Source: Mesorhizobium loti (GTDB taxonomy: Bacteria; Pseudomonadota; Alphaproteobacteria; Rhizobiales; Rhizobiaceae). Taken from it: a stretch of DNA of 64,000 bases. The DNA is taken from NCBI GenBank assembly GCA_002356515.1, contig AP017605.1, positions 5,193,020-5,257,019 on the forward strand. Direction: 5' to 3'. Numbering within the stretch: position 1 is the stretch's first letter; the number at the start of each line of letters is the position of its first letter. This document shows positions 9,932 to 17,935 of this stretch, one piece after another. Both the position numbers and the translations under genes were made by a program. Below the pieces are notes generated by a model that did no database searches, was not told the DNA's origin, and saw nothing but the letters and a program-made list of their open reading frames with translations.

Positions 9932-10921
9932 ATGGCGGCGCTACGGAATTCGTCTTCAATTTCAAACGGTTACAATGAAACTCCGGGTGATGGCGAAACC
10001 CTGCTGCGCAGTGGTCTCAGCCTGCGTCACATGCGCATGATCGTCGCGCTCGACGACCACGGTCGGGTGAGCGCGGCGGCGCAGGTCATGAACATTTCAC
10101 AGCCGGCGGCATCGCGCATGATCGCCGAGATGGAGGCGGTGCTCGAGGTCAAGCTGTGCGAGAGGCTGCCGCGCGGCATCACGCTGACGCCCTACGGCAA
10201 GGCGCTGGCCAGGCGTGCGCGCTCGATCCTGCTGGAGATGCGCGAGGTCGACCGCGAGATTTCCGAGCTCAAGGCGGGCAAGGGCGGCTCCGTGTTTCTC
10301 GGTGCCGTGACGGCGCCGGCGATCGAGCTGGCGGTGCCGGCGATCCGGGAAATCCGCCGCATCTATCCACGCATCGAGATCACCATGCAGGTCGAGACCT
10401 CCAATGTGCTGGCGCGCGAACTGATCGCCACGCGCCATGATTTCATTATCGCCCGCATCCCCGACGACCTCAATCCGCGGCTGTTCGAATCGCGTGTCAT
10501 CGGCGTCGAGAAAGCCTGCCTGATCGTACGCCGTGGCCACCCGCTCACCAGGGGCAGCGTGGTGCGGCTGGAAGACACCGCCGCCTATGACTGGGTCTTC
10601 CAGTCGGGCGGCTCGCCCTTGCGCCAGGCGATGGAGAGCAATTTCCTCAACCGCAACATCGCGCTGCCGGACCGGATCCTCAACACCAGTTCGCTGCTCC
10701 TGACGCTGGTCATGGTCGCGCAGTCCGACGCCATCGCGCCGGTTTCGGTGCAGGTGGCGAAATTCATCCAGAATCCCGACGGGCTCGCCGGCGCCATCGA
10801 CGTCGTCCAGACCGAGTTCGACATCGAGGTCAGGCCCTACAGCCTGATCACGGTCAGGAATCGCGTACTGTCGCCGGCCGCCAAGATGCTGCACGATTTC
10901 ATCCTGCGCGAAGTGGGCTGA
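9932..10921 (+). CDS. gbpR: LysR-family regulator GbpR
   Basis: LysR-type transcription factor, 329 aa from the ATG at 9932. The helix-turn-helix is in the N-terminal third (LRHMRMIVALDDHGRVSAAA, then NISQPAASRMIAEME), followed by the periplasmic-binding-like effector domain. In Agrobacterium GbpR is divergent from chvE and activates it in response to sugars; the same divergent arrangement here supports the name. The frame is open back to 9830, but that would place the candidate operator inside the gene. GGAG lies 12-15 nt before the chosen ATG, so the exact start is uncertain. Confidence 0.88.
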   Translation: MAALRNSSSISNGYNETPGDGETLLRSGLSLRHMRMIVALDDHGRVSAAAQVMNISQPAASRMIAEMEAVLEVKLCERLPRGITLTPYGKALARRARSILLEMREVDREISELKAGKGGSVFLGAVTAPAIELAVPAIREIRRIYPRIEITMQVETSNVLARELIATRHDFIIARIPDDLNPRLFESRVIGVEKACLIVRRGHPLTRGSVVRLEDTAAYDWVFQSGGSPLRQAMESNFLNRNIALPDRILNTSSLLLTLVMVAQSDAIAPVSVQVAKFIQNPDGLAGAIDVVQTEFDIEVRPYSLITVRNRVLSPAAKMLHDFILREVG

Positions 10922-11027
10922 TGGAACAACAAGTGCACTGGCGCGTTCACGCCCAATCGGCATTCTCGCTGGAGCCCGTTTTGGGCGAGGGAACGAGGTG
11001 CCGATGTCAACAACTCGGGAGGTTTTG

Positions 11028-11369
11028 ATGGAACGTCGGTTGTTTCTCACTGGAATGCTAGGCGTTGCGGGGGCTGTGGCGTTTGGGGGCGTAGTCGGAC
11101 CCGGCCGCGCGGTTGCCGGTATTCCCCAGGGCAACGGAATTCTCGATGAACTGGACAAGCCGGATCCGGCTGTCTTCGAAGGCGATGACGGGGTCGAGGT
11201 CGAGCAGGTCTCCCATCGTCGTTGGCATCATCGCTACTACGGAGATCGCTATTATGGAGGCAGACGGCGCCGCCGCGGTTGGAGACGGGTTTGCCGTCGC
11301 TATTGGCGCCATGGCCGCCGTCATGTGCGTTGCTGGCGCGAGCGGGTTTGGCTCGGCGTCTGGCTGTGA
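11028..11369 (+). CDS. Small exported Arg/aromatic-rich protein, unknown function
   Basis: 113 aa with a twin-arginine-like leader (MERRLFLTG, then a hydrophobic stretch to about residue 35), a short acidic spacer (LDELDKPDPAVFEGDDGVEVEQ) and a tail of about 50 residues made almost only of Arg, His, Trp, Tyr and Gly. The start ATG at 11028 follows GGGAGG 6 nt upstream. I know similar genes in Mesorhizobium that are automatically labelled protamine-like; that is a composition label, not a function. The acidic middle may balance the basic tail. It could bind nucleic acid, polyanionic surface polymer or metal; nothing here decides. Two stem-loops follow the gene. Confidence 0.7.
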   Translation: MERRLFLTGMLGVAGAVAFGGVVGPGRAVAGIPQGNGILDELDKPDPAVFEGDDGVEVEQVSHRRWHHRYYGDRYYGGRRRRRGWRRVCRRYWRHGRRHVRCWRERVWLGVWL

Positions 11370-11387
11370 CGAACCGTTGACGAAAGG

Positions 11388-11409
11388 CCGGCCACCGCAG
11401 CGTGGCCGG
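11388..11409 (+). terminator. Stem-loop after the Arg-rich gene
   Basis: Perfect 8-bp inverted repeat (CCGGCCAC and GTGGCCGG) with a 6-nt loop, 18 nt after the stop. It lacks a T-run, so termination is plausible but not certain. Confidence 0.45.
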
Positions 11410-11455
11410 TATCGTCACTGCGTAGATTTTCAGGATCCAAGGCTTGCGTCTTGCA

Positions 11456-11479
11456 ATCGGTGCCGGGGTTGGCACCGAT
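11456..11479. other. Second perfect 9-bp stem-loop
   Basis: ATCGGTGCC (11456-11464) and GGCACCGAT (11471-11479) around a 6-nt loop, in the spacer before the sulfotransferase gene. It has no T-run. With the stem-loop at 11388 it is the only structure I see in 11370-11655. Confidence 0.45.
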
Positions 11480-11655
11480 CATCCAACCGTGACGGAATGG
11501 GCCACCCACTTAGCCTAGGATCGGCTGGGTGAAATCATATTAGACTTTACTAATTGATTGCTGTCAGGCAGACCATGCCGAGGGCCTATCAAGGAGCAGA
11601 ATCATATCCCGTAACGTCGACGACATGTTTACAGACCAGAGGTGATCCGGCCCGC

Positions 11656-12417
11656 ATGAAAGGTGTGGCGATACTGACAGAAGCCCGCAGCGGCTCCGAA
11701 TGGCTCGGCAGCCTGGCAAACAGCACCGGAACATTGGGGCAGTCGGCCGAATGGCTCGATACGGACACGCTGGGATGCAGGCCGAAATCCTTCGACGAAC
11801 TCCTGTCCGCCGTGATCGATCGCGGCGGGACCGAAAATGGCAGGTTCGCTGTAAAGCTGTTTCCACGGCACCTTCACTGGTCGCAGGCCAAATATGGAGC
11901 CGACTTCCTCGCTGAATGCGTCCGACGCCATGCCATGGGTTTGATCCTGCTGGAACGGCGGGACCGCCTTCGCCAGGCGATCTCCTATTGCCGGGCAAAG
12001 GCGTCAGGTCGTTGGAGAAGCACGATGGACGGCGCGGATATGGTCCCGCAATACGACTTCGCCGGTATCTGCCAGGCCTATTTCCTGATTGGGCAGAGCT
12101 ATGCCTTCTGGGAGGCCTATCTGCACATGGCCGATCTGCCCTACGACCATTTGTTTTATGAAGATCTCCTGGACGACCCTCGTCCTTACGTCGCATCGGT
12201 GGCCCGGCAGTTGTCTGTTGAAATGCCAAATGGCGAGTTCAAGACGAATTTGCGCCTACAGCGCGACAGCAGCACCGAAGAGTGGGCCGAGCGGTTCCAG
12301 AGCGACGCCAAATCCAAGGGCCTGCTGGCGCATCTCCCCAAGAAGGTGGCGCCGCGAAATATCAAAAACCTCGCCCGGTTCCTTCTCAAGAAGCAGATGC
12401 GTATCGGCCAGGCTTAG
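11656..12417 (+). CDS. Stf0-type sulfotransferase
   Basis: 253-aa protein resembling the Stf0 (trehalose 2-sulfotransferase) family, which moves a sulfuryl group from PAPS to a carbohydrate. The N-terminal AILTEARSGSEWLGSL corresponds to the PAPS 5'-phosphosulfate loop, and LILLERRDRLRQAISYCRA to the 3'-phosphate-binding R...S region (RRDRLRQAIS). LPYDHLFYEDLLDDPRPYV matches the conserved helix before the C-terminal part. The ATG at 11656 is chosen because the PAPS loop starts about ten residues later, as in the family; the frame is open to a TTG at 11554. It stands alone between the Arg-rich gene and tRNA-Gly. The acceptor is unknown; surface glycans or nodulation-factor-like lipochitooligosaccharides are possible, but no nod genes are here. 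Confidence 0.75.
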   Translation: MKGVAILTEARSGSEWLGSLANSTGTLGQSAEWLDTDTLGCRPKSFDELLSAVIDRGGTENGRFAVKLFPRHLHWSQAKYGADFLAECVRRHAMGLILLERRDRLRQAISYCRAKASGRWRSTMDGADMVPQYDFAGICQAYFLIGQSYAFWEAYLHMADLPYDHLFYEDLLDDPRPYVASVARQLSVEMPNGEFKTNLRLQRDSSTEEWAERFQSDAKSKGLLAHLPKKVAPRNIKNLARFLLKKQMRIGQA

Positions 12418-12494
12418 ATATGCCTGACCAATGCCGTGCCGAACCCTGCTATGTGGACATGTTTCCAGCGCCGACCAAATCTTAGGCGAGAGGT

Positions 12495-12568
12495 TGGAGC
12501 GGGTAGCGGGAATCGAACCCGCGCGTTCAGCTTGGGAAGCTGACAGGCTACCATTACATCATACCCGC
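12495..12568 (-). tRNA. tRNA-Gly (anticodon CCC)
   Basis: Complete 74-nt cloverleaf on the minus strand. The acceptor stem pairs GCGGGTA (12568-12562) with TACCCGC (12505-12499), with discriminator U and an encoded CCA (12497-12495). The anticodon stem TCAGC/GCTGA encloses the loop TTCCCAA, giving anticodon CCC. The T-arm has GCGGGTTCGATTCCCGC. It lies between the sulfotransferase and the polysaccharide cassette and could be an integration site, although no integrase is present. Confidence 0.97.
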
Positions 12569-12666
12569 GCGAGCCCTCGTTACCATGAGGGTCGGCCTTC
12601 GGGCAATCGCAAAGCGGCTCTCGAAACACACTCTTTCAGCGGTTCCCTCAGCGCTGGCCTGCGTTT

Positions 12667-14553
12667 TTATTTTGCCTTCGCGACTTTGTTGCTGGCGGCA
12701 AAGCTTGGCCAGTACTTCGAGATGGCGAGCGTCGCTCCGGCGGACGAGAAGTGGCCGTAGTCGAAGTAGAGAAACTGCCTGGTGCCGGCATCGGCATAGG
12801 AACAACCGGCCGCGTCGCACAGATAGGCCAGCGGGTCGATGAAATGCGCCCCTTTGACGAATGGCAGCACCTGTTTGTTGATGTCCGGATCCATGGCCAT
12901 CGGCCAGGATGTGCTCGCGACATGCTCCCGTTTTGCGAAGAAAGCGATTTTCTGGACGTCGGCGATGAATTCCGGAGACTGACCGATGACATAGACCTTG
13001 ACGCCCATGTCGCGCAGCCGGTCGACCGTCTTCTGCAGGCCGTCGAAGCCTCTGGCCTGGTAGTCGGTCCAGCGGCCGCTCAGGATCACGGCCTGGATGT
13101 TGGCCTCGCGGACGATCGACAGCGCCCGTTCGTTGAAGCGTGTGCAGGCCGGCCGAGCATAGGAGAAGTAGCTCAGGTTGGGTGGGCAGCCGGCATAGGT
13201 GTACTGGATGACATTGGCCTGGATCTTCTCGGCATTGGCTTCCAGCCCCGACACATAATGCGCGGCGAAGGAATCGCCCCACAGCAGCACATTGGTGGCA
13301 AAGCCATGCGTGCGGGTGCAGTCGGCGAGGTTCCAGTCCTCGATTCGATTCGCGCCCTCGTTGAAACAGACGCCGTTGCGCCAGTCGCCCACCAGGACCC
13401 GTTGCGTCGAGAAGTCCGGGAACCGTTGCGGAAAACCCTTGCCCAGCACACCGACCACGCCGCCGATGCACAGCAAGGCGATCGCCGTCGCCGAGAAGGC
13501 GAAGATCGGCAGCGGGGCGGTGAACGCCCGCTTCTGGCGGAAGGGTTGCTCGACATACTTCCACGAGAATGTCGCCAGGGCGACGCTCGCCACCACCATC
13601 GCCATGATCGTCGGCACGTCGATGGCTTTCAGCGAGAGATAGTGGACGAACGAATTGATCGGCCAGTGAACGAGGTAGAGCGAATAGGAGATGAGCCCGA
13701 CCCAGACCAGCGGGGTGAGCCGAAGCACCTGCGTGGCGACCGGCACCGGCCTGTCGGCGTGGGGCTGGCCCGCATAGATGAGCAGCGCCGTTCCGATGCA
13801 GGGAAACAGGGCATTGTAGCCCGGAAACGGATCGCTCTCCGAAATCGTCAGAAAGCCGAAGGCGATCAGGCCAAAACCGGTGAGGCCAATCAGTTCCGTC
13901 AGCGGACGGCTGGCAAGCGCCGTCGGCTTTCTCAGCATCAGCATGGCGCCCAGCGCCAGTTCCCAGATGCGCGTCGGCAACAGGTAGAAGCCGGCGGTCG
14001 GCGCCAGCGTGGTCGCCATGACCGCCAGGGCAAAGCTGGCGATAGCGATCGGCAGCAATATCGTCAGCCAGCGCTTCGCGGCGTATTGGTAGATCAGATA
14101 CACCAGGATCGGCGCGAAGATGTAATACTGCTCCTCGACCGAAAGCGACCATGTGTGCAGCAGCGGCCGCAATTCCGCGTCGATGGAAAAATAGTTGGTC
14201 GTTTTCCAGAAATAGATGTTCGACCAGAAGGTCGAGGCCGCGATCACGCTCAGACTGTATTCGTGCAGGTCGGACGGCAGAAGGATGAACCAGGCGGCGA
14301 TGCTCGCAAGCAGGATGACGAAGGTGAGCGCTGGCAGGATCCGCCGCGCGCGGCGCCAGTAGAAGCGGCCGATCGAGAACTGGCCGCGTTCCAGATCGTC
14401 GAGCAGGCTGCCGCTGATCAGATAGCCCGATATGACGAAGAAGATGTCGACGCCGGTGAAGCCGCCGGGAATGGCGGACACGCCGAAATGGAAGAGCACC
14501 ACGGGCAGCACCGCAACAGCGCGCAAGCCATCGATGTCGCGCCTGTAGTTCAT
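12667..14553 (-). CDS. OafA/YrhL-type acyltransferase with C-terminal SGNH domain
   Basis: 628-aa integral membrane acyltransferase 3 protein. The N-terminal half (about 1-360) has the ten-helix domain with the RRDIDGLRAVAVL start, the H-containing LFHFG segment, FFVISGYLISG, and R-R-ARRILPAL. The C-terminal half (about 400-628) is an SGNH hydrolase-like domain with GDSFAAHYVSG (nucleophile loop), and a DPLAYLCDAAGC plus YFDYGHFSSAGA (D and H of the catalytic site). This architecture acetylates O-antigen or other surface sugars. Start is the ATG at 14553 (MNYRRDIDG); earlier codons are open but not conserved in type. It follows three genes of a gtr-like cassette on the same strand, so it probably modifies the same polymer. 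Confidence 0.88.
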   Translation of the reverse strand: MNYRRDIDGLRAVAVLPVVLFHFGVSAIPGGFTGVDIFFVISGYLISGSLLDDLERGQFSIGRFYWRRARRILPALTFVILLASIAAWFILLPSDLHEYSLSVIAASTFWSNIYFWKTTNYFSIDAELRPLLHTWSLSVEEQYYIFAPILVYLIYQYAAKRWLTILLPIAIASFALAVMATTLAPTAGFYLLPTRIWELALGAMLMLRKPTALASRPLTELIGLTGFGLIAFGFLTISESDPFPGYNALFPCIGTALLIYAGQPHADRPVPVATQVLRLTPLVWVGLISYSLYLVHWPINSFVHYLSLKAIDVPTIMAMVVASVALATFSWKYVEQPFRQKRAFTAPLPIFAFSATAIALLCIGGVVGVLGKGFPQRFPDFSTQRVLVGDWRNGVCFNEGANRIEDWNLADCTRTHGFATNVLLWGDSFAAHYVSGLEANAEKIQANVIQYTYAGCPPNLSYFSYARPACTRFNERALSIVREANIQAVILSGRWTDYQARGFDGLQKTVDRLRDMGVKVYVIGQSPEFIADVQKIAFFAKREHVASTSWPMAMDPDINKQVLPFVKGAHFIDPLAYLCDAAGCSYADAGTRQFLYFDYGHFSSAGATLAISKYWPSFAASNKVAKAK

Positions 14554-14674
14554 TCGGCTGGTCCGTGTGGTGCGGTCGGCGGTATTGGTGCGGCGCAACT
14601 TGCTGTGCTGCTCATGCGGCAACGTCCTGATACTGTGAAAAATGCCGGTTCGTTGGTCGCACAGGCTCATCCTC

Positions 14675-14702
14675 TGTTGCACAACTTTGCTGCACTGCAA
14701 CA
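14675..14702. promoter_or_regulatory. Inverted repeat upstream of the acyltransferase gene
   Basis: Perfect 7-bp arms TGTTGCA (14675-14681) and TGCAACA (14696-14702) around 14 nt, 122 nt before the acyltransferase start, in the 214-nt spacer. It could be an operator or an RNA stem-loop at the end of the upstream gene. Nothing else in the spacer stands out. Confidence 0.3.
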
Positions 14703-14767
14703 TGAGTGTCAAGGCGGGAAAACCGACGGTTCGATTGGCGAACCCGATTGGCACAGGCGCCGAAAAA

Positions 14768-16258
14768 TCAGGCGCCGGGCAGGTAGATCACGGCGTCGTT
14801 GTCCGCATAGGCCCGTTTCCAGCCCAACTCAGTGAAAAAGGGAATGCGGGTGTCGTCGGCCGTAAGCAATGCCCAGCCGATGGCATATTTCTTCAACTGG
14901 GCCTCGAGCAGCGGTTTTCCGTCGCTGTGCCCCGTCGCGTCGTCGGTTTTCGTGAACCCGCCCAGGAACAACTGGTCCGTCCTGCCGTCGATGTAGGTCT
15001 TGATGCCGTGGAAAATCAGCGTGCCGCCGAAATTGTAGGAGTTCAGCACGTTACCTGTGAGCTGGTGATCCCTGGCGAATGCGAGGGCGCCAGTGGCGGA
15101 TGTCTTTGGGCTCGGCGCCACCTGATAGGCATTGCCGAGGAACACGACCGCGCCGACCAGCAAGACGGCTATGGCGCCGCAGATCATATGGAACCGGCTG
15201 GCGAAGAGTTTTTCCAGCCCGTCACGCCTTTCCGCCAACCAGGCCGTGGTCGACAGCGAAGGGTATTGCTGTGCGATCTCGGCCGCGATCACCAGGGGGA
15301 TCAACAGGAAGGGCAGATACACAAATCGCAGATGGGCGAGATAGACATGCAAGGCGAAAACGATGAATAACGCTTTGGCCCAGCCGATCCGCGGCCTCGA
15401 TACCAATAGCCCGAACAGCGCCAACAGCATCGCCGCTTCCTGGAAGACCTGCTCCTGGGCATTGAACGCTTGCCACTCCAGGATAAGGGGCACCGCCTCG
15501 TTGCCATAGGCCACCGTGAACGTCGCCAGGATGGCTTTCACGCCATAGGGATGCAGCAGGCTGACCAGTGGGCAGAGCAGACCGAAAGCCACCCATTTTG
15601 CCAGGATGACGGGTTTCGACAGGCCCGAGCGCGCCAGGAGAGCGAGCCCGGCAAAGGCGGCGATGACGAAACTCAGGGTGAACGTGGCATGCAGGTTGGC
15701 CCACAAGACGACAAGTAGCAGCAGCCACAAAGGCGGAGCCTTCTCCTCCTGCGCGGCACGAAACAGCATTGCTGTCCAGACGACGATGATTGGCAAGGTG
15801 AAGACGTGGGGGCGTGCCGTGTAGATTGAAGCGATCAGGAAGGCCGCTGCAAAGGCCAGCGCTATCGCCAGTATCGGCTTCAGCCATGCGCTGAGGAACC
15901 ATGCCATCAGGAAGACGGTCAGGCCGACCGTGGCGATGATCAGCGTGACGACGCCATTCCAGCCGCCCGCACGGTAGGCAAGGGCCAGAAAGACCTGCCC
16001 CAGCCATTCCTTGGCGATCCAGGGTTGGCCGGCGAACGTATAGGAATAGGGGTCGACGGCCGGAAACGTCCGGTTTTCCAGGAAGTCCAGTCCGACCTTC
16101 ACCTGCCACCAATTGTCGGGATCCTGCAGGATTGCGCCGGCAAAGGTGGTGAGCACAGAGGCCACGACACAGGCGCCGAGAAGGCAGAATATCAGCCTGA
16201 TGCGTTGCGCGTCCCCGAGCGAAGGTGTCGCCGTCGCGATTGCTGTGGCCTGGTTCAT
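14768..16258 (-). CDS. GT-C-like polytopic membrane protein, probable lipid-linked-sugar glycosyltransferase
   Basis: 496 aa with about 11-12 predicted membrane segments and a hydrophilic C-terminal domain (about 400-496). The first extracytoplasmic loop carries DPDNWWQVKVG and then PWIAKEWLGQV; an acidic residue followed by aromatic residues in this loop is typical of GT-C glycosyltransferases that use polyprenyl-phosphate sugars. It lies directly after gtrA-like and gtrB-like genes, the place taken by the serotype-specific Gtr transferase in O-antigen glucosylation clusters. The family itself is uncharacterised, so the role is inferred from topology and neighbours. Start ATG at 16258. The junction with the gtrA-like gene contains a 53-bp tandem duplication. 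Confidence 0.65.
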   Translation of the reverse strand: MNQATAIATATPSLGDAQRIRLIFCLLGACVVASVLTTFAGAILQDPDNWWQVKVGLDFLENRTFPAVDPYSYTFAGQPWIAKEWLGQVFLALAYRAGGWNGVVTLIIATVGLTVFLMAWFLSAWLKPILAIALAFAAAFLIASIYTARPHVFTLPIIVVWTAMLFRAAQEEKAPPLWLLLLVVLWANLHATFTLSFVIAAFAGLALLARSGLSKPVILAKWVAFGLLCPLVSLLHPYGVKAILATFTVAYGNEAVPLILEWQAFNAQEQVFQEAAMLLALFGLLVSRPRIGWAKALFIVFALHVYLAHLRFVYLPFLLIPLVIAAEIAQQYPSLSTTAWLAERRDGLEKLFASRFHMICGAIAVLLVGAVVFLGNAYQVAPSPKTSATGALAFARDHQLTGNVLNSYNFGGTLIFHGIKTYIDGRTDQLFLGGFTKTDDATGHSDGKPLLEAQLKKYAIGWALLTADDTRIPFFTELGWKRAYADNDAVIYLPGA

Positions 16259-16336
16259 GTCGCAGCTCCGGGTGACTGCGTGCCCGTCACAATTGCTGTG
16301 GCCCGGTTCATGTCGCGGCTCCGGGCAATTTCGCGT
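16231..16336. repeat. 53-bp imperfect tandem duplication at a gene junction
   Basis: The segment 16239-16272 is repeated at 16292-16325 with only two mismatches in 34 nt (offset 53), and similarity extends more weakly across the full period. Each copy contains the ATGA that serves as stop of the GtrA-like gene (copy at about 16308) and as start of the GT-C-like gene (copy at about 16258). Confidence 0.85.
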
Positions 16337-16769
16337 TCGTCACGGCCAGGGTGTCAGGGTCGTCCGCGCCTCCGACAAAGACGAACCGGGCCGAGCCAAG
16401 ATAAAAGATGATCGAGTAGAGGCAATTTCCCGCCAGATGGACAAACGGGTTCTCGATGAAGCCCGCAGACATGGCGGCGATCACGACGCCCAGATTGGCG
16501 CCATAGGCGACGACAAAGGTGATCGCGTATCGTGCGACGGCGCCTGGGCGAAAGCCGCCGGCACGTCCGAACGTCCATTGGCGATTGAGGAAGAAGCCAA
16601 GGGTGAGGCCTGCGGCATAGCCTGCCGCATTGGAAACGATATCGCCGAGGCCCAGCGCAAGCCCTGCCAGGATCAGCGAATATCCAAGCGCCGTGTTGAG
16701 AAGCCCGACGGCGCCGAAGCGCAACATCCGCCCGATATCAAACGGAAGCGCCGACCACATTCTGCCCAC
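16308..16769 (-). CDS. GtrA-family membrane protein
   Basis: 153 aa with four membrane segments. The GtrA pattern is clear: RMLRFGAVGLLNTALGYSL at the start, NAAGYAAGLTLGFFLNRQWTF in the middle (the conserved FxxNRxWTF), and LAGNCLYSIIFYLGSARFVF at the end. GtrA proteins are thought to flip polyprenyl-phosphate-linked sugar across the inner membrane. It starts at a GTG (16769) with AGGA 5-6 nt upstream; an ATG three codons later is the alternative. It lies 32 nt after the GtrB-like gene. Its 3' end is inside the tandem duplication. Confidence 0.88.
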   Translation of the reverse strand: MGRMWSALPFDIGRMLRFGAVGLLNTALGYSLILAGLALGLGDIVSNAAGYAAGLTLGFFLNRQWTFGRAGGFRPGAVARYAITFVVAYGANLGVVIAAMSAGFIENPFVHLAGNCLYSIIFYLGSARFVFVGGADDPDTLAVTNAKLPGAAT

Positions 16770-16801
16770 GCCATTCCTGTTGCATCCGCTCGACCTTCGC
16801 C

Positions 16802-17830
16802 TTAGCCACGCGCGGCTCTTTTCGCCATCTCCTGCAGGCGATGGACGGGCAGGTTGCTGTCCTTGGCGGGCTGGTCGCGCGAAACGATTTCGCTGACGAA
16901 ATAGAGCGGCCGCCGCTTCGTCTCCATATACATGCGGCCGAGATACTCGCCGAAGATGCCGAGCACCAGGAGTTGGACGCTGCCCAGGATCAGCATGATC
17001 GCGGCAAGGCTCGTCCAGCCGGGCACCACGTTACCCCTGGACCATTCGAGCAGCGTATAGCCAAGCACGACCAGGCCGAGCAGACCAAACATCATGCCCA
17101 GCATCGAGGCAAACCGCAAAGGCACGATCGAAAAGCTGGTCATCGCATCGACCGCCAGCAGAACCATCTTCTTCAGCGGATAGTGTGTGGTGCCGGCAAA
17201 GCGCCGGTGCCGCTCGTAAGGGAAGGCGACCTGCTTCAACCCTATCCAACTCACCATGCCGCGAATGAACCTGTAGCGTTCGGGCATCGCGTTCAGATGG
17301 TCGAGCGCCCGGCGGCTCATAAGCCGGAAGTCTCCGGAGTCCGGCGCGATCTCGACATCGACCATCCGGCCGAGCAAGCGGTAGAACATCGAGGCGGAAG
17401 CCCGCTTGAACCAGCTTTCGCCGTCGCGCTTCACCCTCTGGCCATAGACGACGTCGAAGCCTTCATCCATCTTCGCCATCATCGCGCCAAGCAGTTCGGG
17501 CGGATCCTGGAGATCGGCATCGAGAATGAGGATGCGCTCGCCGCGGCAGAACTCCAGCCCCGCGCTCAAGGCGATCTGGTGGCCGTAATTGCGGGCAAGG
17601 TCGATGGCGACCACATGGTCGTCCTTTTCGGCCAGTTCGAAAATGGCCTCGCGGGTGCCGTCGGTCGCCCCGTCGATGACAAGCACGATCTCGTAGGAGG
17701 GGCTTTGCTCGAGGCATACGGCGCTGACGCGTCGGTGAAGCTCGGCCACGCCGTCGCGCTCATTGTAGCATGGCACGACGACCGACAGCGTGATTGCGCG
17801 GTGCGCGCCGATTTTTCCCGTTCCCACCAA
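16802..17830 (-). CDS. GtrB-like polyprenyl-phosphate sugar transferase (GT2)
   Basis: 342-aa family 2 glycosyltransferase of the dolichol-phosphate-mannose synthase/GtrB type. The GT-A domain has SVVVPCYNE (16-24), LVIDGATDGT, and the ILILDADLQDPPELL metal-binding motif, then SGDFRLMSRRAL. Two C-terminal membrane helices follow (about 235-260 and 270-295), as in bactoprenol glucosyl transferases. It would load a sugar from UDP- or GDP-sugar onto undecaprenyl phosphate on the inner face, for flipping by the GtrA-like protein and use by the GT-C-like protein. Start is TTG 17830 with GGGAG 7 nt upstream; the next codon is GTG and is an equally possible start. Confidence 0.9.
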   Translation of the reverse strand: MVGTGKIGAHRAITLSVVVPCYNERDGVAELHRRVSAVCLEQSPSYEIVLVIDGATDGTREAIFELAEKDDHVVAIDLARNYGHQIALSAGLEFCRGERILILDADLQDPPELLGAMMAKMDEGFDVVYGQRVKRDGESWFKRASASMFYRLLGRMVDVEIAPDSGDFRLMSRRALDHLNAMPERYRFIRGMVSWIGLKQVAFPYERHRRFAGTTHYPLKKMVLLAVDAMTSFSIVPLRFASMLGMMFGLLGLVVLGYTLLEWSRGNVVPGWTSLAAIMLILGSVQLLVLGIFGEYLGRMYMETKRRPLYFVSEIVSRDQPAKDSNLPVHRLQEMAKRAARG

Positions 17831-17935
17831 AGCCTGGCTCCCGCTCTTGGAATGGCAATAGCGGCAATTGGTTAGAAAACAGATAAGCCAGGGATCGACA
17901 TGCGGTCATCGGCCGACGCGATGGACTCGGCACGG

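Noticed and set aside
12751-14835. 694-codon open frame on the plus strand opposite the acyltransferase gene
   Set aside because: It is antisense to a protein with clear acyltransferase and SGNH motifs. Its translation is rich in Arg/Gln/Asp/Gly without domains, as expected for antisense frames in high-GC DNA.
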